A stretch of 64,000 bases of DNA, taken from positions 11,613,573 through 11,677,572 of the forward strand of contig NC_080715.1 of NCBI RefSeq assembly GCF_019097595.1, in the 5' to 3' direction. The position numbers and the translations under genes are program-made. The notes under the pieces were generated by a model. The model had not been told where the DNA came from and made no database searches. It saw nothing but the letters and a program-made list of their open reading frames with translations. Below are positions 12,940-26,978 of this stretch, piece by piece (position 1 is the stretch's first letter; every line of letters starts with the position of its first letter). The stretch comes from Hemibagrus wyckioides (taxonomy: Eukaryota > Chordata > Actinopteri > Siluriformes > Bagridae).

Positions 12940-14957
12940 TTGAGGGGGTGTTTGGGGGGACCTCAAATCTTCATACTTGACATTGTAATCCCATCTCGTA
13001 CTAGAACACGAGCATGAATACAGAATTCCATACAGGTCTCAACGAGATGAATCCCAGTTGCCAAGCTAACATAGACACTGTTTAGAGGGAGAAGCAGAAC
13101 CTCGTAATGGAGAACAGGCCTGCCAACCCACCCATTTCTCCCCTATGATGTTTCACCACACCCCTTCAGTTATTAGTGTCACACACAAGAGCTGGGAAAG
13201 CATTATTAGCATGACAATGCAAACCGCAGACAGAGATGAAGTTTGCAGAGACCCAGATGGTTTCATAACTTTGCAGATGCTGGTTTAGGTGCTGATTATT
13301 CCTGTTATTCCTGCAGCTGTGGCACTATGTCAATGTGATGCCACCGATTGAACATATGTGTTGAGTATTGTCTGAGAGAGCACGCTATATTTTTGTTTCT
13401 GGCCCCAAAGGTTAGCTGAACCCAAACAGATCCCACAAAGCATTTGCAACATGAGCATGGCGTTGAAATATATCATGAATATGTTCAGACATTTTCGACT
13501 GTTCACTATGCTTGGTGTTCAAAATGGCATCTCAACACAGTCATTACAAACACTAATTCAGCATCTGTCACTGGTGCAATGCTATCTTGTTCTACAAGCA
13601 TGGAACACTGGCACACATTGCAGCTGTGCAATCTAGTGCAAAGTATGATCTTATCTGTGTGACTTCACAGGAGAAAGAAACATGCCAAAGTGTCACTGAG
13701 GGACAGGATATACTTCATAAGGAATTAATTAGATACATTAAAATTCCATTCAATGGATATATTTCCTCATATACTGCAAAATTGCTTGTGTTATTTGCCA
13801 ATCTAAGCAATACAAGGAAATTGGTGCAACATATCACCCGAGCACATCCTTATTGTACCAAACATCAGCCAATGCTAACAAATCTGACACTGTTGTGAAA
13901 AATGTATCCTGATAAACTACCCTGATAAAGAGCAATTGAAAATGTTCATCTCTCTAGAAAAAAAAGTATCAGGATGTCAGGATAATTTCTTGCCCACATC
14001 CATGTTTAGAAATTCTTATGTTTAGACCAAAAAGTGGTGTATTTATTTTCCTAAATATAGGACATCTGTCATGGCATTTGAACATTTTCCACAGACTGAC
14101 AGGTGGAAAGTGTCATATAGCGATTACATGGGACGCATAATCTCTCACTCTGTCTACTCACACACACAGACACGCTAAGGGTTTCCACTTACCGTGACGT
14201 GCTTCTTCTTAATGCTGGGATACCTTTAGGCAATTACCACACCTCCAAGAAAACCTCCTCCAAGAATCACTCGAGACAAGACTGGACATACAGAGGTGGA
14301 GGTGTTTTGGTTTTGGCACGGCTGTCTCCACAGGGATTTTTACCAGGACATTCTTCATTTGCTCTGTTATTTGTTTTCATTAATCTCTCAGAGACGCTAG
14401 AGCTTAACTAACCATGCTTATGCCTGGATGAGTTGCACTGGGAGAAATAGGAAGAGTGGAATTCTTGAGTAGCTTTCTCATTTGTTGTATACTATATAAC
14501 CCTAATCATATTAATTCATTATTAATTAATAAGTAGACAAAATATTTAATGGCATTGAAACTAGCCTGGTTCTATTTAAATATCACATTCAACATACTAG
14601 GTTGAGATGTCTTTATATTACATGAAATCTAAAATTTAATCAAAATATACTTTACAAATCACAATCTAGAGAGGTGGCAACCTTATAATACAATTGTGGA
14701 TTAGCAATAATCACTGCAGTATAATTTATATTCAAGTAACTATCAAAGTAAATACATTTTCTTACGCAAAAAAAAGAAAAATAAATTTTAGTATTTAATT
14801 TTATTGTATTTATTTGTATTAAACCAATGTCTTATTTCTTTTAGTTTTTACTTTAGTTATTTAAATGCAGTCTAAGGAGGAGAAGGCAAGTTTTTTTGTA
14901 CACTGTATATAACTGTATATAACTCTGTATTTGATGAATAAAAATCTTGAATCCTGT

Positions 14958-14981
14958 AATAATAATAATAATAATAATAAT
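14958..14981. repeat. (TAA)n microsatellite
   Basis: About eight AAT/TAA triplets. Confidence 0.95.
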
Positions 14982-17900
14982 ATATTTTATGGAGCACTTC
15001 ATTCATGGCAAATGGGATAAATAATTCAAATGGTACATAGTAACACATGAATCAAAGCTGCCTTCTCGTCACTCCTATGATTCATCACAGAAAAAAAACA
15101 ACAACTTATATTTATCATAATCAAACAGAGATTATTTTGGAACCACTGGAAAATAGTGTTGGGCAAACCTGGCACATTAAAACACATGGGCAAACCAAAG
15201 AAATGCAACGGGTATATAATTTAAAAACACATCCAACAGTAAAAACCTGAAATTACGAAAGTGAAAATAAACAAACACAACCTGCATCATGGCTATACCC
15301 TTTCTGGGAAGTTCAAGCTAAATTTCCTACAGGGACTTTCCAAACACTATGAACGTACTCCAGCAAACTGGAAATAATCACTTTCAGATTAAGCTCACCT
15401 TTTCTATACAAGTTCCTTGCATGCAAATCAAAGAAAACCTGCTACGTTATGGAACTGATCATGCTCGTCACTCATCGTGTTTGAGAATTCCCCTTTTGGT
15501 CAGTGGTTTTCCTTGTCAGGCTTGTGCCAGGCAGCAGTGATTCAGACAATACTAGGGGAAGGATAGGGACTTTTTCTTTTCTTCGGTTTCCTATTAAAAA
15601 GTCCCACTGGCATTCTTGCCTTATCAGACATGGACACTGCTTGAAGGTCATCACACAATACTTGTTTATTAGAGTACTTCATTGCCAGCTCTCTGTTTAT
15701 TATGTAAAATTCTTGCTAAATTTATTTTACTGGAACCTATAAACAAAATAGATGACATATTTTTGGCACCTGGTGCCCTAAAGCTTGGCTCCCCCAAATT
15801 CAGCCTATTAATATAGAAGGAATTATGATTAGAACATATGGCCACACAATTATTCTAGCACTCTGACTGAGCATTCCTTATTCACAGAACAAAGTGCTAA
15901 CAAGACCAGTGTGGGAATGTTGAAGCAGATCGCCCGTGGATTCTCTGAATTAGTTTGTTGGAACACGTCACACTCTTGTCATTAACCTATTCTCCTGGCT
16001 GCAAGTCATGAAAAGGCACCAGAGACTGTTGTATTTTTCCCAGAAAGCTGGATACGTATTTAGTCACTGTTTATTTGATCATGCCAGGTCAAGCGTAAAT
16101 GGGAATTTCATTTTACCAAAGCCTTTATTTATCCTACTGATGTCTCCTGCCAAGTAAAGCACCATGCTGAAACCTGACACCTATTAGATGCAAGGTGATC
16201 AGTAATTTCCGCATACCGAACGAATGTCGGAATAAGTGGCATTTTGTTTCCAGCTTTTGTTTTGCTTTATATCGCCTGCAGATTATTTACATGGCATTTA
16301 ATGCAAACAGTGAACATTCTGTAAAGCCAGGCTTACACTGTTGGACAAACAAATTTTTTTTTATTGCTAATACCGATTGAGGTGATGGTGCGATCACATC
16401 ATAAAGATGTATGTACTGTGAGCCCGTCGACTGTGAACTGGCCACTTACTCACCTCAGTCTAATAATGAAAATAAGAAATATGGACATGGTGGACACTTT
16501 TGCCACTGTTTAGTGGATGCTGTTGCTATTACCTGTTCTGTTTCCACAGCAATCAGAGACAGTCAACTGACAGCTACAATTCAGATTATGATACTGCTCA
16601 CACTAGATTATATCTGATTAAGTTGTATGACATCATAATTGTTGTGTGACATCTGAGAGCTCGATTCACACATGAATTACCACCAGATGTGCCACAATGC
16701 AAGCACAACAATATGGTGCCTAATTCCTGCCAAAATTCATAGTGTTAGCCCTGTATAGTTATTCAATGGCTTCTAAAAAGATTAGATTGTAATGTTCTAA
16801 AAACATGAGTATAGTGTTTGCTTCATAACATTATTGTGCATTTATACAAAAACATTATAAAATGTTACAGCAATGATGGAAGAACATCAGGACACCAGAA
16901 TACTTGAGAGATTGAACATTCTCTGAACCTGGAACTTATTGTTCAGAACACATACTTCTAAGCCAAAATAGTGTGCATAAATGTATCAGTACTCATGCTA
17001 GCATTGTCAAGCTGGTGCAAATGATTAACTGCTAGCTTGATCAAACTTACAGCATATTAAAACCTTGTTATTATGATGACATTTATCAAGACACTGTTAA
17101 GATAAGGGCTCTAAAATGACTGGCTGCAGTAGTTTCTCCATATGATCCTTGTTGCAAAGTGATAAGATTGCCTGTGAAACATTCACAACTATTAAAACTC
17201 CATTCCACGTACATATCCTGAATCCAGAAACTGTTATCTGCTGGGCCAGAGCGTGGCTGCATGCTCTGGGCCTGATCATTTTCTGGCAGATACTAAGATG
17301 TTGAGGCCCACCATAGTCGGCTCAGCTTGTTCATCTCCCCTGCAGTTTTATTGATCCCAGAACCTCATCAAGTTCATTCTCTGAGAGCTCTCTACATGTG
17401 AGGCAACATGCATGATAGCTCTGGCTAATTCGTTCCATGCACAGTATTACTGATTTATTAAGATAGAAGGAAAGGAGGGAGACATCAACGATGCAAGATG
17501 GTCTCTCCGTGCAGAAGTGCCCGAAGCACACAGGTGGGGTTGGATTTTGGTGTGTTGTTTCTAATCTTGGTTAAATTTAGAAGGTGTCTAATGCCAGTTG
17601 CTCAACAAGTCATACCAGTCTTTTATTATATTAGAAGTTACATCACAGAATGATGTGCAAATAAAGCGTGAAGTGCATGAAACACAGTCTTTGTGGAATG
17701 TCATTAGTAAATACATGTGTATGTTTAGTGCAAAGGAAAACGAAAGTGTCAAAGGTATAATTAGGGTTGCGATGGAACTTTCCTAAGATAACATGCTGGC
17801 AAAGATCATATGAGTTGACACGCCATGTAAGAAGTCTCTGCCTGTGGGGTAATTAGGCACACCTGGTCCTAATCTCACACCCAGAGCAGAGAAGCTTAAA

Positions 17901-19923
17901 CATGGCTCATTAGACGGCATCTGTACTGAATGTCATGGAACCTTTCAGAGTAATTAGTGTGCACAAAAGAAATTAAATGGTAATGTGAATATAAATACAG
18001 ATCAGTTAAGACTACTGTTTATTTGTCAAATGTGCCACAAAATGATTCAAAAACCTGATAAGGAGGGGTAAATCAGAAGGTTCTATCATTTCTGAGTCAT
18101 ACACAATGAGCTCATGAGTTTCATTGATTTTCTTCCCGCTCTGAAATGTAATGTTTTGGGAGTGTGTTAATGCAACAAAAAAGGTCAAAATGCTGGCTCT
18201 CAAGCACTGCTCCTCATAGGTCATCTTTCAGGGAGGCGTTGGATGGACCCTCAGCGGGACCGTGATTAAAGACAACACCACACGTCTTATATCATCACAG
18301 TGAACACACTCCCTCTCCTTAAACAATAACAAAGGCGGGTCAGTTTCGCTTGCATTCAGAGAGAAAAACATGGAACATTTTCCCTCAGCCCTTTCAGATG
18401 AGCTGTGCACGTCGCACATACGGTTGATATTTCCGTTACTTTTTCCAGTATCAGCCATGACTCACAAGAGGTCAGCAGTGGAACCATTTATCATGAAACA
18501 AGCAACACGTTTTTAGTGTCTTATCTTTTTAGTGCCAGTGTACCTCTCTGATGATGGCCCATAAGAAACTCCTGAGATGGATCTGATTTCCTGTGTCTCT
18601 GTATGAGATCAGGCAGGGCTAGTTACATGGAGGCATACTCTGGGGAATCATAAATTGAATGTCTCTAAACTATAACTTACAAAAATGGCTGGCTTGCAGA
18701 CTGAAAATCATAATTTCCTCCTGTCATCACACAAATAAGCTCTACAGTGTCGAATATTATGACATTATACACTACCAGAGAATTTAAGGATTTAAAATAT
18801 AATGGAAATTACCAGGTACAAATCATTTCAACTGAGACATACATAAAATTTGGAAGTTCCTGTCATCCAGTTTCCAGAAACTACTACTCAGACAAAAGAG
18901 ACTGTTTTCTTATCAGTTGATTTGTGAGTATTTTATGACATGACAATGATTTGTCATAGCAGGTGTTAACTCCTTTAAGACCATGAAACCCAACCCTGTG
19001 ATATCTGACTCTTAAAAATATTCCTCTGCATGTTGGAGCAGCAGGTAACCTGGTTCAGAGTATTGGCACTCAGCAGACTTTTGATTGGCACAAAGATGTT
19101 CAGTGCCAAAACAAATAGAATTATGGCATTTATTTTGTGATTCTCGCAACAAGCACTGTAGCTACAGAAACACTGACAACCTTGAGAACTGCCACTAACA
19201 GGTTTGACATTGATATTGATAGTTCCAAATTAGCATTGACAGCAGTTTGACATATCAATCCACACCTTAGCGAAGCACTGTTCATAGCAGTATCCAAAAC
19301 ACAAAATGCAGAATGTCTATCAATTAATCAATCTCAGACCTAAACATTAAGATCTGTCTTTAACTACCTATGGGTCCTTTTCATTTATATATAAAACTAG
19401 AAATACTGTAAAATGTGCAGATGTGCAGATTGGAATGTTTTACTAAGCTAATAAGTGCAACTCCACCCTTCAAAATACGTGGTACTGGCTAGTGGCACCA
19501 TACATATAACATTTTAAGAATACCGTTTTTGTAGTAAAGTCATCTTGGCAACACTCCCAGGACGTTATTGTCAGTAATAGAAAATCCGGCTTCTTTCTAT
19601 ATGAATGGGGAGATATCCCAGAAATGGAGCAGCAAGATGACCTTACAAACATGAATTTAAATTAGATATTAAAATATTACACAAATGGTGTCCATAATGT
19701 GCAGTCTTTGGCTGCAATAACATGAAAAAACTCATTTTTAAGGTATGTGCATTCCTTCTTTACAAAGCAGCCTATATCTGTGCATCCATCCGTGTAAAAA
19801 TCTGATAGACCAGCTTTTTTCCGCTAAAGCCTTTATCTGTCTCTTTTAACTGAGGGGCAGTACTTAAACAATATGGCCACCATTCTGAGCAATACTTGCT
19901 GAGCCATTCATATTTTAAGCAGT

Positions 19924-19924
<1 letters not shown>

Positions 19925-19976
<52 letters not shown>
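19925..19976. repeat. Compound (CT)n-(AC)n microsatellite
   Basis: About 15 CT units run straight into about 11 AC units. An open frame on the minus strand crosses it only because the repeat lacks stops. Confidence 0.97.
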
Positions 19977-22672
19977 GACAACCTCTTACAATGCATAGCA
20001 CATGAATTGAGGATCTGGTGTGTACTGGTGAATTGGTTGTCCTTGAGCATTACTGACTATCCAAAAAGTCATAGAGTGTGATATCTTCTTTTTAATATGT
20101 AACTTTCTAAAAAAAAAAAAACCCATAAGGTCACATTTTGCTGCACGTAACCAGTAAGACTAGGGATCATTCACTTTGCAAATGTAACTGCACTGAAAAA
20201 CACATGACAGCTGGTGTCGTGGAGAATTTAGTGTTAGTAACACAAGCTGTCTGTGGATTTCTGAGGGTGAAAAAAGGGTGGGAACCAGTCAAAAAGTGAA
20301 CGCTGCACAGAGAGGGTGCAAATCCAGTGTGTCATCTGGTTTCACCTCTCTGTGCTCACTGTTATCCCATCTGAGATAAGCTGGTTCATCTGATAAGAAC
20401 CTGCCATCCCTATCAGTGTTCCATAGCAGCTCTACACAGTGATATTGCCAACCACAGTGGAGGAGGTGGAAAAACATGGGAAGCAGGCTTGTGCAGTGTT
20501 GCAACTGACATGTCTGTTTATCGCTGCTGTTTCCTCCCCTGTCCCTCTAGTGCAAGAAATGTTTTAACTTGCACCTTCTCCACTAGTTGTGCTACAGCAA
20601 AGGCCTAAGCTTATCTATCTTTTCTCTCCTCGCCTGTCCCTCCCAATGTTTCTTTTCTTTCTTTCACCCACAAATCTCTGTTTGTGGACATCTAAGTTTT
20701 TATTTTGGAGGAAAGCCTGTAACAGAATGTTCTGGACAAAGTGTTCTGCAAAGATGTGCCTGAAGGATATATCAAAATGTATAAATGTCTTTCTGGTAAA
20801 AATCATTTAAAAACTGAATAAATTCATTTCTGGGCAGAGTTTCAGAAGAAAAATAAAATTAAATAGGGGCACTGTATAGTTTGATTAGGTCCTTTTTATT
20901 TTATTTGCAAAAGGAACACATTTGACACTGACATTTAAATAGCGATGAAAAGAATTTAATTAATACATAATTAATATTTTAAGGGATTAAATCTAAAATA
21001 CCTGAAAAGTTATCATTGAGGGATATATTCTCATGGGCTCTTAATATATATAAAAAAAAAAAAAGTTTGACAAAATAAAACTTTAGGTAATGAAAAATGA
21101 ACAAGGGCAAGGACATTTTTTTGTTTGAAGTCATAGCAAAAGGTAAAAACACTAATCTCTTCTCTAATATTTAACCTGTTCTTCATCTTTGTCATTTTAG
21201 TACTGAACACAACAAATTGTTACAAATGCGAGAACATCTTTTTAAGTTAAATTACCTATGTAAATGTGAATATCTTTTCATTTTCACTTTAGTGTAACTT
21301 TGACTAGCATTTCATTGGATAAGATTCTGGCACAATTCATTTGAACTTTTCTCAACCCTGCTTTTAAATAGGCTTTGTAACAAAATACGCTTTGCAACAA
21401 CTCGATCATATAACAGAGGCCCTCAGGGTAGTCCCAGTGGTGACTAATGGTGGTGTTAATGAATGAAAAAAAAAACCCATTTGATTTCCTGAAAATCTGT
21501 GTTGAAATACCTATATAGAAAAAAAAAATCATCTAGGCTGAGGTTGATTATTTGATAGAAAACAAAGTGCTGCACCACCAGTTAACCATGAACCGCATCC
21601 TCAACCATTAATGTCATCAGTTAGCACAAACCCTTCATTTTCATTTGCGTCATAAGTAAAGATGTAACCTCACTGAAAATGACTTTAAAATCACGGAGGT
21701 AAGTTTAATAGTTTGCTGACTCATTTTACAGAAAGAACCATTTTCTTCTTATTTACTTTGAAAACAAGTGCCTCAGCACATTTTGCCCATGATTCATCTT
21801 GTTGTGGCACAGTCTGTTCCCCATTGAGTTGCCAGTGAGGACACAGGCATTCAAACTCACCCCATTTTAAGGAGCTGTAGAGCATGACAATGGCCCCATA
21901 AACTTCTCTAACTAGTGCTCTAAGACTGAGAAGGGAACATTGGCCATTTATAAGAATATACAGGGTTATTTGTTATGCTACAAGATACTAAAGTGTACAT
22001 GCAGTAATCTTAATGATTAATTCCCTTAAAATATGTTAAAATGAAACACTTAATTGTTTTGGTACATAGCGTCCTTAAACTTTCACAAAAGTCTGGCTTT
22101 TATTATGTTCAGGTTTAGTAACCATGCTAAAAATGCAATGAATTTGTGAATTTGATTTGCACACTTCCCACAAAGTCAACTGTCCCAAACGCACTAAGCG
22201 TTCTGTCCTGAACCCGTAAATACCCGTGTATTCCATGAGGTAGTATTGTAAGATCCACTAGAAGGTCATCAGTGAATCTGCACCTGGACATGCACATGTT
22301 CAGTAATGAAGCATGCACTAGGGTAAGGTAGAACATCTCAACTACGAAAGAAGAAAGAATTCCCAATCCCAACAGTCACAAGTTAGTAGGTGGTGTAAAA
22401 AAGACCCCACCCAGTACGAGACTTACAGGTGAGCATCATACTGAGCAACAAAAGCAGTTCCTAGCTAACGCGTGAGTGATCATTACCAAGACCAACAACT
22501 TGACAAAACTTTTAGCAATATAGTGTAATGCTAGAGGTCACTGAGTTTAATAAAGTATAGAAAATATAAATAAAGTATAAAATGAAACATGCTGCAGCTA
22601 AAGAGAAAGGAAAAAATAATAGGAGTAACCAGCATTAGAGAACAGGGTAACTCTGTCTAAAGAATAAAGAAC

Positions 22673-22702
22673 GAAGAAGAAGAAGAAGAAGAAGAAGAAG
22701 AA
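22673..22702. repeat. (GAA)n microsatellite
   Basis: About ten GAA triplets in a purine-rich strand, followed by further A/G-rich sequence. Confidence 0.95.
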
Positions 22703-23079
22703 AAAGAAAATAGGAAAGAAGGGAAAATGCTCTATGATAACATTATTTATAGGAAGTACTATGCAAAAACCTACCTGGCTGACATGTACTAACCCCTGTG
22801 GTTATCAACAGTAAAATAGAATTACACTTGTACTTAGGATTGAAAAAGCAAGGATAGGTTAATACCACGAAAGACACACAGACAAGAATGTTAGAAAGGG
22901 AAAGTCCCTACCTATTCTTTATCTCTTTGGCTGTCTGTCTGTCTGTCTGTATTATGTATGTTTGTTTGTTTAAACTAGGGTGTGTAGTTCATTTTTATTA
23001 ATCCTCAGGTTTAAAATGTTTTGTTAGGGAGTGTTTGCTCATTTATAACCACAGGAGGAAAATGGAGTATCAACTGTAG

Positions 23080-24788
23080 CAGAATAATGTCAGTGGTGTG
23101 TGGAAGGGGCTCAAAACCATTACTGGTTATAAGGAGCCCAGTTCTCAGGCTAAGGGTGGTCAGAAGTGGGTGAACAACCTGAATCTATTCTTTAATAGAT
23201 TTGATCAGCTACCCTCCATGGTCCCCAAACAGACCACCCTGCTGCTGGAACCCCCCTTCTCTGCTCCCACAGCAAGTTACTCCGGCCCCACCTCTCCTCT
23301 CCGTGCTGCACTCAGCTCACAGCCTACCAACAATACATCTCTCCACAACACATCAAACCTATCCCCCCTACCAATTCCATCCGGCCCCCACCCTCCCCAC
23401 TACATACTGCCCCTCACAGAGGCCCAGGTGAGGAAGGAGCTAAGGAGGATCAGGGTGAGGAAGAATGTGGGCCCAGACTGCATCAGCCCCAGGCTCTTTA
23501 AGACCTGTGCAGATCAGCTGTGCGGCATATTGTTGTACATGTTTGGTCTGAGCCTCAAGCTGGGGAAGGTGCCACAGCTGTGGAAGACATCATGCGTGAA
23601 ACCTGTATCAAAGACGTCTCACCCTAAGGATTTTGGGGACTATAGACTGGTAGCACTGACCTCACATCTGATGAAGATGCTGGAGAGGCTGGTGCTTACT
23701 CATCTCCGACCTCTGGTGAGCTCATCAATGGACCCACTTCAGTTTGCCTAACAACCAGGCAGAGGTGTTGAAGACACTGCTCTTTCACACCTGGAGAAGG
23801 CTGGGAGCACAGTAAGAGTCATGTTTTTTGACTTCTCTAGTGCATTCGACACCATCCAACCTGTGCTTCTGAGGGATAAGCTGGAGTACATGGGTGTGGA
23901 CCATCATCTGTCTACCTGGATACGGGATTACCTCACAAACCGAGCACAGTACATGAGGGCTCGTGAATGTGCATCTGATATGGTTGTCTGCAACATGGGA
24001 GCCCCGCAGGGAATGGCCCTGGCCCCGTTCCTCTTCACTGTCTACATGGCAGACTTCATGTTCAGCTCAGAATCCTGTCACCTACAGAAGTTCTGTGATG
24101 ACTCGGCCATCATCGGCCAGATCTCAGATGATGATGACAGGGAGTACAGTGAACTGAGCCAGGACTTGGACTGGTGCCAACAGAACTGCCTCCAGATAAA
24201 TGCAGGAAAAACCAAAGAGTTGGTGGTGGATTTCCGCAGGCACAAACACCCTTCACTACCACCAGTGAACATTCAGGGAAAGGACATTGAGAGAGTGGAT
24301 TCCTATAAATACCTGGGTGTTCATCTGAACAACAAACTGGACTGGACAGATAACATGAATGCAATCTTCAAGAAAGGACAGAGCAGACTCTTTCTGCTAA
24401 GGAGACTAAGGTCTTTTGGATTGCAGGGAGCACTACTTTTTTAAGACCTTTTTTGACTCTGTGGTGGCCTCAGCCATCTTCTATGGAGTGGTCTGCTGGT
24501 GCAACAGCATCTCTACTGCAGACAGGAGGAGACTGGACAAGCTAATCAGGAAGGTCAGCTCAGTTATGGGAATGCCCCTGGACACAATACAGGAGGTGGG
24601 AGAGGAGGATGGTAGCTAAGCTATCATTCTTGCTGGAGAATGACTCTCACCCCCTGTATGACACAGTTACATCTCTGAGCAGCTCCTTCAGTGACAGACT
24701 GTTACATCCTAAATGTCTGAAGGAGCGATACAGAAGGTCTTTTCTCCCTACTGCTATTAGACTTTACAATCAGACCTGCTCTCAGTGA
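23080..24788 (+). pseudogene. LINE reverse transcriptase (ORF2 fragment), broken by one stop and two frameshifts
   Basis: Reverse transcriptase of a jockey-superfamily LINE. Visible blocks in order: VWKGLKTITGYK at the start, NVGPDCISPRLFK, YRLVALTSHLMKMLERLVL, FDFSSAFDTIQP with the first catalytic Asp (from 23824), GAPQGMALAPFLFTVYMADF (24000-24059), then the active-site block KFCDDSAI (24088-24111; the FxDD form), YKYLGVHL, and the C-terminal ADRRRLDKLIRKVSS. Lesions: an in-frame TAA at 23749-23751 where a Tyr codon is expected; a frameshift in the T-run at 24436-24442; another frameshift near 24600. After these the frame is open again to the TGA at 24786. Three lesions mark it as a dead copy. 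Confidence 0.88.
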
Positions 24789-25132
24789 ACCAGTCGCCAT
24801 AATACACACTGTTCATACTGATTTTTATACTGTGTTCTAACTGTGGAATAACCTGTCATCATAATACACACTATTGTATGTGATATTCTTAAACTGTGAA
24901 ATTACAGTAATTAAAATCCTGTGCAATACAAGAGTGCAATAACAACAATTTAAGATGTGCAATAACCAAGTGCAATTGTTTGTGTTTTTGTGAAATTATT
25001 ATTATTGTTATTCTTATTTTTCTTCTGTATTTATATAGATTTCTTTATCTTTCTGCTTAATATTTGCATTTTTTTTCTTCTTTTGTTGTCGCTGTAATGT
25101 GGAAATTTCCCCACTGTGGGACGAATAAAGGT

Positions 25133-25210
25133 TTATCTTATCTTATCTTATCTTATCTTATCTTATCTTATCTTATCTTATCTTATCTTATCTTATCTTA
25201 TCTTATCTTA
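25133..25210 (+). repeat. (TTATC)n tail of the LINE
   Basis: About 15 uninterrupted TTATC units directly after the LINE 3' UTR. The low divergence suggests slippage or a fairly recent insertion. It marks the 3' boundary of the insertion. Confidence 0.95.
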
Positions 25211-26931
25211 CACAAGCAATAGATAATATTCTCTGTCTATATTAAATGTGGTGTCCTGAACAAAAACAAAACTACTTACCAACAACCCAGCAACTACTAA
25301 TAATGTGGTCTGATGTGCAGTTGCTACTGTTCAGCTACATGTGTCTTACAGTGACCACATGAATGGAACCTTTTGTTTATTTTAAGACCGAACACACGTT
25401 TTCAGGCTTGAGGAGTTGATAGCAAAAGGTATTAGTCACCCTCTGTTATGACCTTTTAAATAACTCCAAGGTGATGTGACTCTGGGGTTAATGTTCCCAT
25501 ATTGCAGCCAGATGCAAGCTTTGACTAATACTGTTTAATGTCTACCAGGCTGATACACCAAGACATCAACACTTGTTTAAGACAAAGACACACAAGGTTG
25601 ATGGAAAGAACATTTCAGTGTCTGGAGCTAGAGCCAGAACAGGGCATAGCAACATTATCAAATCCAGATCACTTAATGATGGATCTGTTAGCCAATATTA
25701 CCTCTGGTTATTAATAATTCAGTGAGCAACTAGTTCAGAATGTTCAGGGCTACAAAGTCCAGAATGGAAGAAAATGAATTCCTCTGGAGTTTTTCTGTCA
25801 GATTGGAATGATAAATAAATAAAATAAATTGAAAAGATTTCACACATGGATTTATTTAAGTTGCACAATTGTTTACTACAAAGTATTAAATGTTCTGTAT
25901 AGATAGGCCAATTGTCCATACAAAATAACCCTAAAACAAAAATTCCATATACTCCTTTTAACTCTCATATCTATTATCAGCCACTATGGGTAATATTGTA
26001 AATTTCTATCACAAATGAGTTTTGAAAAACCAATCTCAGTGAGGATGTTTGTAGCTGTAAGGGTACAAAACATCAGTGTTTTAGGGTAGAAGTCATACTT
26101 GTGAGCTTGCTAAGGAGCTTGCTGATGACAGTAAATGAGGGTTAAAGACACATGCTTCACACATTTTCAAATCAAAATATTTTAATATTTAAGCTAAATA
26201 ACCTCCAGACATATTTCACTATGTTACTTTGCAAGCCAGCACTAGATGTAAAGAACTGGAGAAAATTAAACAGGTGTTTGGTAGATGGTTTGCCTCCCAA
26301 ATAGCTAAAAGAATGTTTGTATCCTTATGATTATATTAAATAGACACATTTAAAAATGGTGTTATCCTTGGATGCGATAACTGCCCACTATATTAATTAC
26401 TGCTGTGATTTCATTGCAAACTAAATCCATTATCTTATCTGTAGTGAGACTATGTGTAAATGCTAATTGGGAGCACCATGGCAACTGCTTACAATACACA
26501 TAATGTGAGGTCTGGGGCATACATCTTTCACAACCGTTCTTCTCAAAAAAAGACCAGATACACTGAAAAGCACCCACATCAGCCAACCATACTGAACCAT
26601 TTTGAACTAAAAAATGTCAAACCTGCAACTTGGAACGTGTTTATTTCCTGGGATGTTTTGATTGCACCTTGTGGAATTGATCTTGTCTAGGCAATAGTGT
26701 TTAGCAATTTCTAAGTTCCTGGAAATCTATTAAGTCCTTAATGTTTCTTTGTGAAGGCTTTGCAGCATTACAACTGTGGTACCAAGAAGCATTGTGATAT
26801 ATGAAAGGTTTTTTGTTTTCTCTTTGCTGTCAAGAGATGTGTGGCATAATAATTCAATCAACTTAACTGATATTAGATATAACCAGTATGTTTTAACTTT
26901 GTACCATGTTACCCTGCTTGTCCAGAAAAAA

Positions 26932-26978
<47 letters not shown>

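Larger units (their letters stand above)
5113..23079. other. Long non-coding stretch (gene desert) with microsatellites only
   Basis: Nearly 18 kb of AT-rich DNA with no exon, RNA gene or transposon that I can name. Open frames are at most about 100 codons, without domain motifs, and often run through simple repeats. Simple repeats include GATT near 7821-7840, TG at 12921-12939, TAA at 14958-14981, CT/AC at 19925-19976 and GAA at 22673-22702. A short duplicated phrase (cattaggcacca) occurs near 7003-7030. Blocks such as 6420-6760 have a more even composition and may be conserved non-coding elements (inference only). Confidence 0.6.
23080..25210 (+). mobile_element. 5'-truncated non-LTR retrotransposon (LINE, jockey superfamily, L2/CR1-like)
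   Basis: The 3' part of a LINE. It starts inside ORF2 just upstream of the reverse transcriptase, runs through the RT and C-terminal region to a stop at 24786-24788, then a 3' UTR of about 340 bases ending in GGGACGAATAAAGG and a TTATC repeat tail. Truncation at the 5' end and a short-repeat 3' tail are typical of LINE insertion by target-primed reverse transcription. ORF1 and the endonuclease domain are missing, so the copy cannot move by itself. The L2/CR1-like label is from memory of fish elements; the exact family is unsure. Confidence 0.88.

Noticed and set aside
19772..20050. 92-codon minus-strand frame with CVCVCV and RERERE runs
   Set aside because: It exists only because it crosses the CT/AC microsatellite.
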